Under the pieces are notes generated by a model that was not told the DNA's origin, did not search any database, and saw only the letters and a list, made by a program, of their open reading frames with translations. 18,681 nt of DNA from Dialister sp. CAG:486 (GTDB taxonomy: Bacteria; Bacillota; Negativicutes; Veillonellales; Dialisteraceae), in assembly GCA_000434475.1 (NCBI GenBank), contig FR879623.1, positions 1-18,681 on the forward strand, written 5' to 3'. Both the position numbers and the translations under genes were made by a program. The stretch's first letter is position 1, and every line of letters begins with the position of its first letter. Positions 8,222-14,911 of this stretch are shown here, in pieces.

Positions 8222-8815
8222 TTACTTGGAGTACAGTTCGACGATGTTGGTTTCGTTGACTTCGTCCTTGTATGGGAGTTCGTCTCTCTGTGGGAAACGA
8301 ACCAGGGTAGCAGTCCAGTTGTCGAAAGATTTTTCGATATATGGAAGATCGAAGGTCTTAGCTTCCTGGAAGGACTGTTTGAACATTTCGTTGGATCTGT
8401 AAGCTTCACGCAGGGAAACGACCTGGCCAGCGCGCAGCGGGTAGGACGGAATGTCTACTCTCTTGCCATCGACATTGATGAGGCCATGGGTAACCATCTG
8501 ACGAGCCTGACGGATGGAGCGTGCAAAGCCAGCACGATATACGACGTTATCGAGTCTGGTTTCCAGCAGGAACAGCAGGTTTTCGCCTACGACGCCGGAC
8601 ATTCTCTTTGCTTTATCATAATAGCGGTAGAACTGCTTTTCAAGCAGGTTGTACATTGCTTTAACTTTCTGTTTTTCTGCGAGCTGGATGCCGTATTCAG
8701 ACATTTTCTTCTGACGAGCTTCCGCTGGCTGCCGTTTTAACGCTTTCGGATGGCCGTAAACATTTACGCCGAAACGTCTGCTGGTCTTAAAACGGAGATT
8801 TCTGTTTGTTGCCAT
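8222..8815 (-). CDS. rpsD: 30S ribosomal protein S4
   Basis: A 197-residue S4, the short form common in Firmicutes. S4 binds 16S rRNA early in small-subunit assembly and often represses its own mRNA. The N-terminal block has [16 protein letters not shown] and no zinc-binding cysteines. The S4 domain block follows: [19 protein letters not shown], then [25 protein letters not shown] 8815 gives the conserved MATNR start with AGAGGTG upstream; a GTG four codons earlier overlaps that site. The gene stands alone with its own consensus promoter and terminator, as in Bacillus, rather than next to rpoA. The short leader contains GCTAT...ATAGC, a small stem that could be part of an S4 feedback site, though this is a guess. 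Confidence 0.97.
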   Translation of the reverse strand: MATNRNLRFKTSRRFGVNVYGHPKALKRQPAEARQKKMSEYGIQLAEKQKVKAMYNLLEKQFYRYYDKAKRMSGVVGENLLFLLETRLDNVVYRAGFARSIRQARQMVTHGLINVDGKRVDIPSYPLRAGQVVSLREAYRSNEMFKQSFQEAKTFDLPYIEKSFDNWTATLVRFPQRDELPYKDEVNETNIVELYSK

Positions 8816-8868
8816 TGTGTGAGTCACCTCTCTATAAAATACCGCTATCCGAATTGAATAGCTTATTT

Positions 8869-8897
8869 ATTATAAAGGGTAATTCGGGCCGTGTCAA
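8869..8897 (-). promoter_or_regulatory. Consensus sigma-70 promoter of rpsD
   Basis: TTGACA (8897-8892), 17 bp, then TATAAT (8874-8869) on the minus strand: a perfect match to both hexamers with ideal spacing. Transcription should begin near 8862, about 46 nt before the start codon. Confidence 0.92.
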
Positions 8898-8929
8898 ATA
8901 GAAAATGGTGAATAGGTTCAGGATCAGGG

Positions 8930-9085
8930 GTAGTCCAAGGGGCGTGCCGCCCTTTGATTACGTTTGAAAGCCTCGATTGAATGAGAAATTAGAAATGAGA
9001 AATGGTGGTACGGCGCATAAAAATATGAAAGCGCCGCGAAGTATAAATAATGGCAATGCCATGAGCTGGCATTCCAGTCACTTGA
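8930..9085 (+). repeat. Interspersed composite repeat, copy 4
   Basis: A close match to 1134-1316: GGGGCGTGCCGCCCTTTGAT, GAAAGCCTCGATTGAATGAG, AGAAATTAGAAATGAGAAAT, a CGGCGC...GCGCCGCG hairpin, TATAAATAATGGC and CATGAGCTGGCATTCCAGTC. It is followed at 9085-9125 by CCCTAGCTACTAAT units. With 9159-9238 it fills the gap 8898-9238, which has no gene. Confidence 0.75.
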
Positions 9086-9158
9086 GACCCCTAATCCCTA
9101 GCTACTAATCCCTAGCTACTAATTTAAGTTTGTCGAACATGACCCGTTTGACCGCGAA

Positions 9159-9238
9159 TGACAAAGATTTCTCGCTTCGCTCGAAATGACGATACAGGAG
9201 TCTGATGTCTTCTAGTCTTCTAGTCGCCTAGTCACCAG
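9159..9238 (+). repeat. Single REP-like unit with CTAG-rich tail
   Basis: AAAGATTTCTCGCTTCGCTC begins the REP-like core (9164-9190), then ATACAGGAGTCTGATGTCTT and a CTAGTC-rich tail corresponding to the ends of the tandem units at 1328-1538. The tail runs into the stop codon of the next gene. Confidence 0.7.
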
Positions 9239-9553
9239 TCACTCCTTCTTCCCCACGATCTTATGCAGCAGAGAGACCACCGTCAGCACCGCAGTGAGCC
9301 CGATGATCGTCATCGACCATGCGACGCCGACCTGCAGATAGCCTTTCAGGGTAAACTCCCACGGAAAATACATGACGGTCAGAATCGCCGTCGCGATGCA
9401 TCCGATCGCAAGGAGCGTACTGTGCGCGCGATAGGTGAAAAGATAGATGATGCCGGCCATATAGCCCCAGAAACCGCCGCCGATCATCAGATTGTGATAA
9501 TAAAAAACAAGCGACAGTGCAGAGCACAGGATCGCATATTTCATACCTTTCAT
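9239..9553 (-). CDS. Small four-TM membrane protein, unknown function
   Basis: 104 residues with about four hydrophobic segments (YAILCSALSLVFYYHNLMIG; GFWGYMAGIIYLFTY; STLLAIGCIATAILTVMYFP; VAWSMTIIGLTAVLTVVSLL) and a basic C-terminus KIVGKKE. I do not recognise the family. ATG 9553 is preferred because AAAGGAG lies 7 nt upstream; another ATG at 9577 in the same frame overlaps no such site. It begins 40 nt after the TPR lipoprotein gene on the same strand with no terminator between, so the two are probably cotranscribed. Its TGA stop is the first base triplet of the repeat tail (GAGTGACTGGTGACTAG). Confidence 0.7.
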   Translation of the reverse strand: MKGMKYAILCSALSLVFYYHNLMIGGGFWGYMAGIIYLFTYRAHSTLLAIGCIATAILTVMYFPWEFTLKGYLQVGVAWSMTIIGLTAVLTVVSLLHKIVGKKE

Positions 9554-9593
9554 CCATAAACTCCTTTTTATATACATGGGAAAACAGATGCCC

Positions 9594-10226
9594 TTATTTC
9601 ACGATTTCCAAAAAATCCGGATCCTTTCTCAGCCATGCAAAATGATCCTGCTGCATGGCTTCAGGGCGGACATGCTCGGGATCGATCGTCATAGCTTTTT
9701 GCAGATACGAGAGCGCATTTGCCTTATCCTTTTTATCCGCATAGTTCGTCGCGATCCCATAGAGAGACCACGTATTCTTCGGATCGGCTGCGAGCACCTT
9801 CCGGAAGTAGGAAATCGATTCATCATAATGCTTGGCAAGCTTCTGCGCCATCGCCATATCATAAAAAGCCTGCGTGTAATCAGGACAGATTTTGAGCGCC
9901 TTCAAAACCTGTCCTATCCCCTGCTCCGGCGAGACATCGAGTGCCAGAATGAGCCCTTTCAGCGAAAGTGCTTTGTAATTCTCCCGATCGATTTCCAACG
10001 CCTTGTCACAAGTGAGAAGTGCCTCTCGATTCTGCCCTTTGGCGTAGAGAGTAGACGCCTCTTGAAAAACCTTTTCTGAGGCCGGCGCGATCTCATGGAT
10101 CGCCTTCACGGACGCAGACTGCGAGGAAGCGGCGGGTGCCGAGGAAGCCGCTGGTTTCGTCTCTGCGCCGCAGCCAGAAAGGCCCACGGCCAGAAGCGAA
10201 GCGAGCAAGAGCGCGTAAATTTTCAT
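9594..10226 (-). CDS. TPR-repeat lipoprotein
   Basis: 210 residues. A lipoprotein signal ends in AVGLSG-Cys19, followed by a low-complexity Ala/Ser linker (about 22-45) and three to four tetratricopeptide repeats (about 55-190). The repeats are recognised by LYAKGQNREALLTCDKALEI, then AFYDMAMAQKLAKHYDESIS, and ATNYADKKDKANALSYLQKA. The protein would be anchored in the envelope and act as a protein-protein adaptor; partners are unknown, the neighbouring four-TM protein being one candidate. ATG 10226 has AAAGGGG upstream. A TATAAT at 10280-10275 (minus strand) lies 48 nt before the start; its -35 would fall beside the adjoining repeat-like sequence and is weak. The upstream extension of this frame is repeat sequence and not coding. 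Confidence 0.85.
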   Translation of the reverse strand: MKIYALLLASLLAVGLSGCGAETKPAASSAPAASSQSASVKAIHEIAPASEKVFQEASTLYAKGQNREALLTCDKALEIDRENYKALSLKGLILALDVSPEQGIGQVLKALKICPDYTQAFYDMAMAQKLAKHYDESISYFRKVLAADPKNTWSLYGIATNYADKKDKANALSYLQKAMTIDPEHVRPEAMQQDHFAWLRKDPDFLEIVK

Positions 10227-10311
10227 GATGATTCCCCTTTCTGATGGGATTTCTGCTCGTGACATTGTATAATCATTATAGCAGAAGGGATTAGAGATGA
10301 GTAGCTTCGAG

Positions 10312-10394
10312 TAACTGATGACTGTTGACTTGAATGCTACCTTCGGGCATCGCCTCCTATGTATTCGCGGCGAAGCCGCCACCTTCATTTCTAG
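10312..10394 (-). repeat. Interspersed composite repeat, copy 5 (reverse, right half)
   Basis: On the minus strand it reads AGAAATGAAGGTGGCGGCTT, CGCCGCGAATACATA, GGCGATGCCCGAAGGTAG and CATTCAAGTCAACAG, matching 6088-6143 closely. Only the right half of the element is present. It lies between the divergent TPR-lipoprotein and dehydrogenase genes and so separates or supplies their promoter regions. Confidence 0.7.
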
Positions 10395-10432
10395 GGAAAC
10401 ACTGAACCCATTATTTTCAAGGAGGTTTTCTT

Positions 10433-11191
10433 ATGAATCCATACGCATTTATCACCGGTGCCACGAGCGGCATCGGCCTTGCCACTGCCAAAGCGCTGGC
10501 TGCCTCTCACTACGACTTGGTACTCGCTGCCAGAAATACAGAAAAACTCGCGAGCGTGAAAACGGACATCGAGAAAGAAAGCGGCGTGAAAGTCACGACC
10601 TACGCACTGGACGTACAAGACCGCGAGGCCATCAAGGAAGTCACCACCAAAGTACTCGATACCTTCGGTGCGCCGGATGTGCTCGTGAATGACGCAGGTC
10701 TTGCCAGAGGCCTTGAGCCCTATCAGGACACAGCTCCGGAAGATACGATGGAAATGATCGATACAAATATCAAGGGCCTCTTCCTCGTCACCCGCGCCTT
10801 CCTTCCTGCAATGGTGAAAGAAAATAAAGGTCACGTCGTAAACCTCGGCTCCACGGCCGGTCTTTATGCCTATGCCGGCGCGGCAGTCTATTGCGCGACA
10901 AAGGCCGCTGTCAAAACCTTCAGCGATGGCCTTCGCATCGATGTCATGGCCAGCGATGTGAAAATCACCACCATCCAGCCGGGTCTTGTGGAGACACCAT
11001 TCAGCGAAGTCCGTTTCCACGGCGATACGAAACGTGCCGCTTCTGTCTATGCAGGCATTGATGCGTTGCAGGCAGAGGACATCGCAGATGTCATCGCCTT
11101 CGTTGTCAGCCGTCCGAAGCGAGTCCAAATCAGTGATGTCGTCATCATGGCTGCCCAGCAGGGGACCGGATTCCTTGTCAGCAAGAAATAG
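10433..11191 (+). CDS. Short-chain dehydrogenase/reductase, YdfG-like
   Basis: 252-residue classical SDR, probably an NADP-dependent 3-hydroxy acid (serine-type) dehydrogenase of the YdfG group; the substrate is inferred from resemblance only. The Rossmann dinucleotide motif TGATSGIG is at residues 8-15, followed by AARN, where the basic residue favours NADP(H). The catalytic Ser140 (NLGS), Tyr153 and Lys157 (YCATK) are in place. The structural motif NNAG reads NDAG at 86-89, a mild deviation. PG motif QPGLVETPFSEVRF also fits YdfG. ATG 10433 follows AAGGAGGTTTTCTT, an excellent ribosome binding site. It is the only plus-strand gene and ends in TAG 40 bp before a shared terminator. Confidence 0.92.
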   Translation: MNPYAFITGATSGIGLATAKALAASHYDLVLAARNTEKLASVKTDIEKESGVKVTTYALDVQDREAIKEVTTKVLDTFGAPDVLVNDAGLARGLEPYQDTAPEDTMEMIDTNIKGLFLVTRAFLPAMVKENKGHVVNLGSTAGLYAYAGAAVYCATKAAVKTFSDGLRIDVMASDVKITTIQPGLVETPFSEVRFHGDTKRAASVYAGIDALQAEDIADVIAFVVSRPKRVQISDVVIMAAQQGTGFLVSKK

Positions 11192-11230
11192 CGTTTGGTA
11201 ACCGGAGATTCAATTTCTGTCTTCACTAAA

Positions 11231-11262
11231 AAAATCCTCACTTCTTTCGAAGTGAGGATTTT
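11231..11262. terminator. Bidirectional terminator between convergent genes
   Basis: A perfect 14-bp stem (11231-11244 with 11249-11262) and TTTC loop, flanked by A and T runs, ends both the dehydrogenase (plus) and the NhaC gene (minus). Confidence 0.92.
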
Positions 11263-11272
11263 CCATTTTCAT

Positions 11273-12763
11273 TTATTCATTCGAGCGGAATTTCAGGAAA
11301 AAGAGCTGGATAGCGAGCATCATGACGAGCGCCACCACGCCGCCTGCCAGACCGTTTCCGGTGAATCCATCTACCAGGTAACCGACGACGCAGCTCGAAG
11401 CGACCACCATGACATAGGGGATCTGTGTCGAGACATGGTCGATATGATGACACTGCGCGCCCGCCGAAGCCAGGATCGTCGTATCGGAGATCGGAGAAAT
11501 ATGATCGCCGCCGACAGAACCAGCCAGCACCGCAGCGACCGTCATAACCATGAGATTCTGGTCATTATTCACGACAGCCAGCACGATCGGGATCAGAATG
11601 CCGAAGGTCCCCCAAGAGGTACCGGTAGCAAAAGCAAGACCGATAGCCACCAGGAAGAAGAGTGCCGGGAGCATGATAGCCACCGATGCATTATCACTGA
11701 CCACATTTCCTACATAGCCGCCGATATTCAGGTATTCCTTACCAACGACACCAGAGAGCGTCCATGCGAGCGTCAGGATCATGATGGCCGACGTCATCTG
11801 CTTGAAGCCTTCGCCAAAGCAGGAACAGAACGTACCAAAGGAAAGCACCTTTCTTGGAATATACAGGACAAAGGTGAATACAAGCGCAATGAAAGAACCG
11901 ATGACAAGGCCTCGTGCGGACTCACAGTTTGCAAAAGCATCCGTGACGCTCTTGCCCTCCAGAATACCGCCTGTATAAAGCATACCGAAGATACAGCCGC
12001 AAATCAGGACGAAGAGCGGGAGTACAAGGTCAATGATGCGGCCATTTCCCACCGGCGCACTCGATTCGTCATCTGCATACTCTTCCGGAATCACCAGCGT
12101 GCCGCCGCTCTTCTTTTCAAAAGCAGCCATACGGGAAAAATCCTTTCCAGACCAGATAAGGACCAGCATGAAAATGACCGTCAACCATGCATAGAGATTC
12201 AGCGGAATGGTCGAAAGGAAAAGAGCGAATCCATCGATCTCACTCCCCTCCGGCAAAGAAGATGTGACTGCCGCCGCCCAGGAAGACACCGGCGCGATGA
12301 TGCAGACCGGCGCTGCTGTCGCATCGATGATGTAGGCGAGCTTCGCACGGGTGATCTTAAATCGGTCTGTGACCGGACGCATGACCGTACCGACCGTCAG
12401 ACAGTTGAAATAGTCGTCAATAAAAATCAAAATACCAAGCACCATGGTGACGAAGAGTGCGCTCTTTTTCCCCTTGATCGTGCGCGCTGCATAGTCTCCA
12501 TATGCCTGCGAAGCCCCTGATTTCTGAATGGCCGCTACCATGATACCGAGCAGCACCAGAAAGACCAGGATGTACACATTGCCACCGACCTTGTCCGACA
12601 TGATCTTGAACATCGTATCGATAGCCCCAAGTACGCTGAAGCCGGTGAACATGAAGGCACCCATGAAAATGCCAATGGCCAGCGACATGTAGACTTCCTT
12701 CGTCGCCAATGCCAGGATAATTGTCACGACTGGTGGCAGCAGTGACCAGATGGTTTCACTCAT
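11273..12763 (-). CDS. NhaC-family Na+/H+ antiporter
   Basis: 496-residue multi-spanning inner-membrane protein of the NhaC family, with about 12 hydrophobic segments. Characteristic blocks include GILIFIDDYFNCLTVGTVM, TRAKLAYIIDATAAPVCIIAP, SSWAAAV, FATGTSWGTFGILIPI and GSVGGDHISPISDTTILAS. Acidic residues within these membrane blocks (DDYF, GDHISPISD) are typical of ion-coupled carriers of this group. Expected role: exchange of sodium for protons; some relatives exchange organic substrates instead (for example malate/lactate), so the ion pair is not certain. ATG 12763 is used because GAGAGGAATGAGGGA lies upstream; an earlier in-frame start is unsupported. It has its own promoter, downstream of the EamA gene. 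Confidence 0.92.
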   Translation of the reverse strand: MSETIWSLLPPVVTIILALATKEVYMSLAIGIFMGAFMFTGFSVLGAIDTMFKIMSDKVGGNVYILVFLVLLGIMVAAIQKSGASQAYGDYAARTIKGKKSALFVTMVLGILIFIDDYFNCLTVGTVMRPVTDRFKITRAKLAYIIDATAAPVCIIAPVSSWAAAVTSSLPEGSEIDGFALFLSTIPLNLYAWLTVIFMLVLIWSGKDFSRMAAFEKKSGGTLVIPEEYADDESSAPVGNGRIIDLVLPLFVLICGCIFGMLYTGGILEGKSVTDAFANCESARGLVIGSFIALVFTFVLYIPRKVLSFGTFCSCFGEGFKQMTSAIMILTLAWTLSGVVGKEYLNIGGYVGNVVSDNASVAIMLPALFFLVAIGLAFATGTSWGTFGILIPIVLAVVNNDQNLMVMTVAAVLAGSVGGDHISPISDTTILASAGAQCHHIDHVSTQIPYVMVVASSCVVGYLVDGFTGNGLAGGVVALVMMLAIQLFFLKFRSNE

Positions 12764-12818
12764 TCCCTCATTCCTCTCTTCTAAAAGCAGCACCTCGCTG
12801 CAATGTAATATTTTGTTT

Positions 12819-12847
12819 ATTATACTCTAAATGCCCCTATTTGTACA
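12819..12847 (-). promoter_or_regulatory. Promoter of the NhaC gene
   Basis: TGTACA (12847-12842), 17 bp, TATAAT (12824-12819) on the minus strand: perfect -10, four of six in the -35. Start near 12812, leader about 50 nt. It lies in the 93-bp gap after the EamA gene, so read-through from that gene is also possible. Confidence 0.7.
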
Positions 12848-12856
12848 CCAAGCTGA

Positions 12857-13771
12857 TCATTCTCCTGCCGTCTTTTCATTTTCAAAAATACCCGGCATAC
12901 CCGGCGCTGCAATAGCAAGGAGAACGAGCAGAATGCCAAAGCCCTGAACAAAATTGAAATGGGTATGAAAGATGAAATAGGACGCAATGACAGAGATCGC
13001 CGGTTCGATGGTCGCAGTGACAGAAGCCTGTGAGGCCGGAAGGAACCGAAGGCCTGCATTGTAGCAGGTAAAAGATAGCGCCGTACCAAGGACGACGATC
13101 CAGAAAATATCGAAACGGACTTCCGGATAAAAGAAGCCGGAGAAGTCCCCCATGGGATTGATGATATAGGAAGCCACGGCTCCGGTGAACATGCCCAGCG
13201 CGAGGACGAAGGAATTATCCAGTACACCGATGAAGCGCTTCGGAAATACACAACAGATCGCAAAGAAGACCGCTGACGCCAGCCCCAGATACACGCAGTC
13301 TGCAGGTACCGAGAGACGGCTCACATCTCCGCCCGTCACCAGAAGGAGGACTCCGATGATCGCCAGTACGACGGCCGTGAGCTCCCCTGCCAGCGGCAGG
13401 GGTCTTTTTTGAAAAGAGACCCAAAGGATCACCATCGCCGGACAGGTATATTGGATGACCGTTGCCGCTGCCGCATTTCCGGCGGCGATCGAAGCAAAGT
13501 AGGTATAGTGCATCAGCATCAGGCCGACTACACCGTAGAAGATCAGTCCCCACCAGAGAGATGGCTGCTGCCCCAGCTTCCGCCAGCTGTTTTTCAGCTG
13601 TCCTTTGGCAATAGTCACAAGCAGCATAATGCCGCTCGCACAAAACATGCGGAAGACCGTAAGATCCATCGAGTCGAGTGTACTTTTTTGGAAAAAATCC
13701 TGCGCCGCAAGCCCGCAGCCCGCCCACATGACGCCTGCTGTCATAACGAGAAAAATAGCGATAAGATGCAT
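12857..13771 (-). CDS. EamA/DMT-superfamily transporter
   Basis: 304 residues with ten hydrophobic segments arranged as two repeated EamA halves (about 5-140 and 152-290). Motifs: VMWAGCGLAAQDFF at the start of half one, the AAATVIQYTCPAMVILW block in half one and LPASQASVTATIEPAISVI in half two. Such proteins export or import metabolites such as amino acids through the inner membrane; the substrate is unknown. ATG 13771 is preferred, as AGGTGA lies upstream; a GTG three codons earlier overlaps that site. A TATAAT at 13791-13786 is too close to be this gene's -10 unless the mRNA is nearly leaderless. Last ordinary chromosomal gene before the prophage segment. Confidence 0.9.
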   Translation of the reverse strand: MHLIAIFLVMTAGVMWAGCGLAAQDFFQKSTLDSMDLTVFRMFCASGIMLLVTIAKGQLKNSWRKLGQQPSLWWGLIFYGVVGLMLMHYTYFASIAAGNAAAATVIQYTCPAMVILWVSFQKRPLPLAGELTAVVLAIIGVLLLVTGGDVSRLSVPADCVYLGLASAVFFAICCVFPKRFIGVLDNSFVLALGMFTGAVASYIINPMGDFSGFFYPEVRFDIFWIVVLGTALSFTCYNAGLRFLPASQASVTATIEPAISVIASYFIFHTHFNFVQGFGILLVLLAIAAPGMPGIFENEKTAGE

Positions 13772-13985
13772 AGAGGTCACCTGTTATTATAAAAAGGAAT
13801 CAAATACGCTTTTAGTGTCAGTTCTTGGAATGAAAAGGAGCCTTAAAAAAGAGAGATTAAGAGATGCAAAAAGCATGGAACGGGACATTCCGTAAGCCGC
13901 TCTTTCACCGTTGGCCTGCTCTCGGGCATGAGTCAGCTTTATGACCATCACTCGCAATTTCCCGTCCCCTTCCTTTATATAGCAC

Positions 13986-14010
13986 AAAAACCCGCCATTG
14001 GCGGGTTTTT
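13986..14010. terminator. Strong bidirectional terminator
   Basis: Perfect 11-bp stem AAAAACCCGCC (13986-13996) with GGCGGGTTTTT (14000-14010), loop ATT. It stops minus-strand transcription from the prophage segment before it reaches the EamA gene. Confidence 0.85.
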
Positions 14011-14153
14011 CATGGTGGGACTATTTGTCACGCTTGCGGATACGCCAATCTATATTTCACGAAGCATTATTTCTTCCAGCGTCTTCTTAGACCACTATTA
14101 TAGCATATAAAGGATTCGCTATCGCAAATCACATACAATTATGCGAATAAAAT

Positions 14154-14190
14154 GAGGGCTTGAAATAACACCTTGCTAAATCAAGTCCTC
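14154..14190. terminator. Probable terminator after the left HTH gene
   Basis: GAGGGCTTGA (14154-14163) pairs with TCAAGTCCTC (14181-14190) with one G-T pair and a 17-nt loop; flanking AATGAG and CTCATT can extend the stem. A TTTT follows on the plus strand, CATTTTATT on the minus strand. Confidence 0.5.
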
Positions 14191-14243
14191 TTTTCTCATT
14201 TTGCGAGCTTCCGTAATTTCAACTGCGCCCGATATGTCCCAAG

Positions 14244-14435
14244 CTATTCCTTCTCTTTTCCGTACAGCCGTTCCATGCCCGCCCTGGTTACTAACCAGGT
14301 TCGCCCTGATTTTCTAAATTCATTTTCCTTAAAGCCATTCTTTACTCGCCCCTGGCAATTCTGCTTTAGAGAATTCGGCGTCACGCCCCAGCGTTCTCCT
14401 GCTTCTAATGTCGTCATTACATCATCTACTGTCAT
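14244..14435 (-). CDS. Small helix-turn-helix protein, paralogue 2
   Basis: 63 residues. TTLEAGERWGVTPNSLKQN fits a helix-turn-helix, and the tail FRKSGRTWLVTRAGMERLYG is nearly identical to that of the protein at 14912-15118. Likely a small DNA-binding protein of the excisionase/phage-regulator kind; its target is unknown. ATG 14435 is chosen (AGGAG 10 nt upstream). The gene overlaps the end of the 44-aa membrane peptide by four bases (ATGA), so they are probably translationally coupled. The stop is TAG, followed about 55 bp later by a hairpin. Confidence 0.7.
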   Translation of the reverse strand: MTVDDVMTTLEAGERWGVTPNSLKQNCQGRVKNGFKENEFRKSGRTWLVTRAGMERLYGKEKE

Positions 14436-14566
14436 TTTACCCACTCTCCTACATTTAATACAATAGCAAGCCCTGCAAGTATAGCGCATGTCGTGTCGTA
14501 ATCACTAGCCCACCATGCTACGCTAGTACACACAAGAAATAAGCCTAATAATATTTTTACCTTCAT
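14432..14566 (-). CDS. 44-aa hydrophobic peptide overlapping the HTH gene
   Basis: A small open frame starting MKVKILLGLFLVCTSVAWWA, with a second hydrophobic stretch CAILAGLAIVLNVGEWVK, so one or two membrane spans. It is supported by the ATGA overlap of its stop with the next start and by the typical hydrophobic/basic design. No clear Shine-Dalgarno precedes ATG 14566, which weakens the case. It could be a phage membrane peptide (holin or superinfection-exclusion type) or a signal-anchored peptide; function unknown. Confidence 0.5.
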   Translation of the reverse strand: MKVKILLGLFLVCTSVAWWASDYDTTCAILAGLAIVLNVGEWVK

Positions 14567-14598
14567 TCATTTTATGGTATGATATAAAGGAAGGGGAT

Positions 14599-14618
14599 GA
14601 GGGGATTCCTATCCCCTC
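14599..14618 (-). terminator. Hairpin after the 41-aa peptide gene
   Basis: GAGGGGAT (14599-14606) with ATCCCCTC (14611-14618), loop TCCT, strengthened by the surrounding AAGGGG and CCCTT. It lies 9 bp past the peptide's stop codon. The U tract on the minus strand is poor (CATCCCCTTCCTTTATAT), so termination may be partial. Confidence 0.5.
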
Positions 14619-14626
14619 CCTTCGTG

Positions 14627-14752
14627 TTATTTGCGGTTCAGCTCTTCAAGCTTAAGTAGGATTGATAATACTTTTTCAATCCCAGTCAGTATTGCGACTA
14701 CTGATGCGACGATTAAGCCAATGAGTTGAATCGCTTCTTTTATATCATCCAC
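14627..14752 (-). CDS. 41-aa hydrophobic peptide, holin-like/type I toxin-like
   Basis: Read from GTG 14752, which has AAGGAGGTGAGAAT directly upstream: an acidic/amphipathic start (DDIKEAIQ), one membrane span LIGLIVASVVAILTGIEKVL and a charged tail LKLEELNRK. This resembles the putative holin-like toxins of Firmicute prophages (TxpA/BsrG style) in size and layout, not in a recognised signature. It has its own promoter (14775-14803) and hairpin, making it a monocistronic unit between two HTH genes. A longer in-frame start further upstream has no ribosome binding site and would precede the promoter. Alternative roles: small phage membrane peptide without toxicity. Confidence 0.6.
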   Translation of the reverse strand: MDDIKEAIQLIGLIVASVVAILTGIEKVLSILLKLEELNRK

Positions 14753-14774
14753 ATTCTCACCTCCTTGTGTATTC

Positions 14775-14803
14775 ATCATACCATTCTTAGGGTATAGTAT
14801 CAA
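14775..14803 (-). promoter_or_regulatory. Promoter of the 41-aa peptide
   Basis: TTGATA (14803-14798), 17 bp, TATGAT (14780-14775) on the minus strand, each one mismatch from consensus. The start would be near 14768, leaving a 16-nt leader consisting mainly of the ribosome binding site. Confidence 0.7.
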
Positions 14804-14864
14804 ACCTTTTATGGTAATATTTGTCATTACTTTGCTATTTTCATCAGTAATTCCAATAAAAAAG

Positions 14865-14907
14865 AGAGGGCACAATCACTAGCGACTAACTAATGACTGT
14901 ACCCTCT
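14865..14907. terminator. Bidirectional terminator between HTH gene and 41-aa peptide
   Basis: AGAGGGCACA (14865-14874) pairs with TGTACCCTCT (14898-14907) with one mismatch, loop 23 nt, with an A run on the left and seven T on the right, so it can act both ways. It ends the HTH gene 14912-15118 and could end any plus-strand RNA antisense to the peptide. Confidence 0.75.
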
Positions 14908-14911
14908 TTTT

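Larger units (their letters stand above)
13772..14243. other. Gene-free junction between chromosome and prophage segment
   Basis: About 470 bp without a supportable gene. It holds two terminator hairpins (13986-14010 and 14154-14190) and a candidate minus-strand promoter: TTGCGA at 14127-14122, 19 bp, TATAAT at 14102-14097. A transcript of about 105-110 nt could run from there to the 13986-14010 hairpin. Short frames in it (KTLEEIMLREI and DWRIRKRDK in adjacent frames) look like remains of a small gene. No tRNA or clear attachment repeat is seen. Confidence 0.35.

Noticed and set aside
11195..12520. Long plus-strand open frame opposite the NhaC gene
   Set aside because: Composition is extreme in Arg/His/Asp, it has no ribosome binding site, and it is antisense to a clear membrane transporter. 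It is a shadow frame.
13786..13791. TATAAT as the -10 of the EamA gene
   Set aside because: It would start transcription about 8 nt before the start codon, cutting into the ribosome binding site, and has no -35 at suitable distance.
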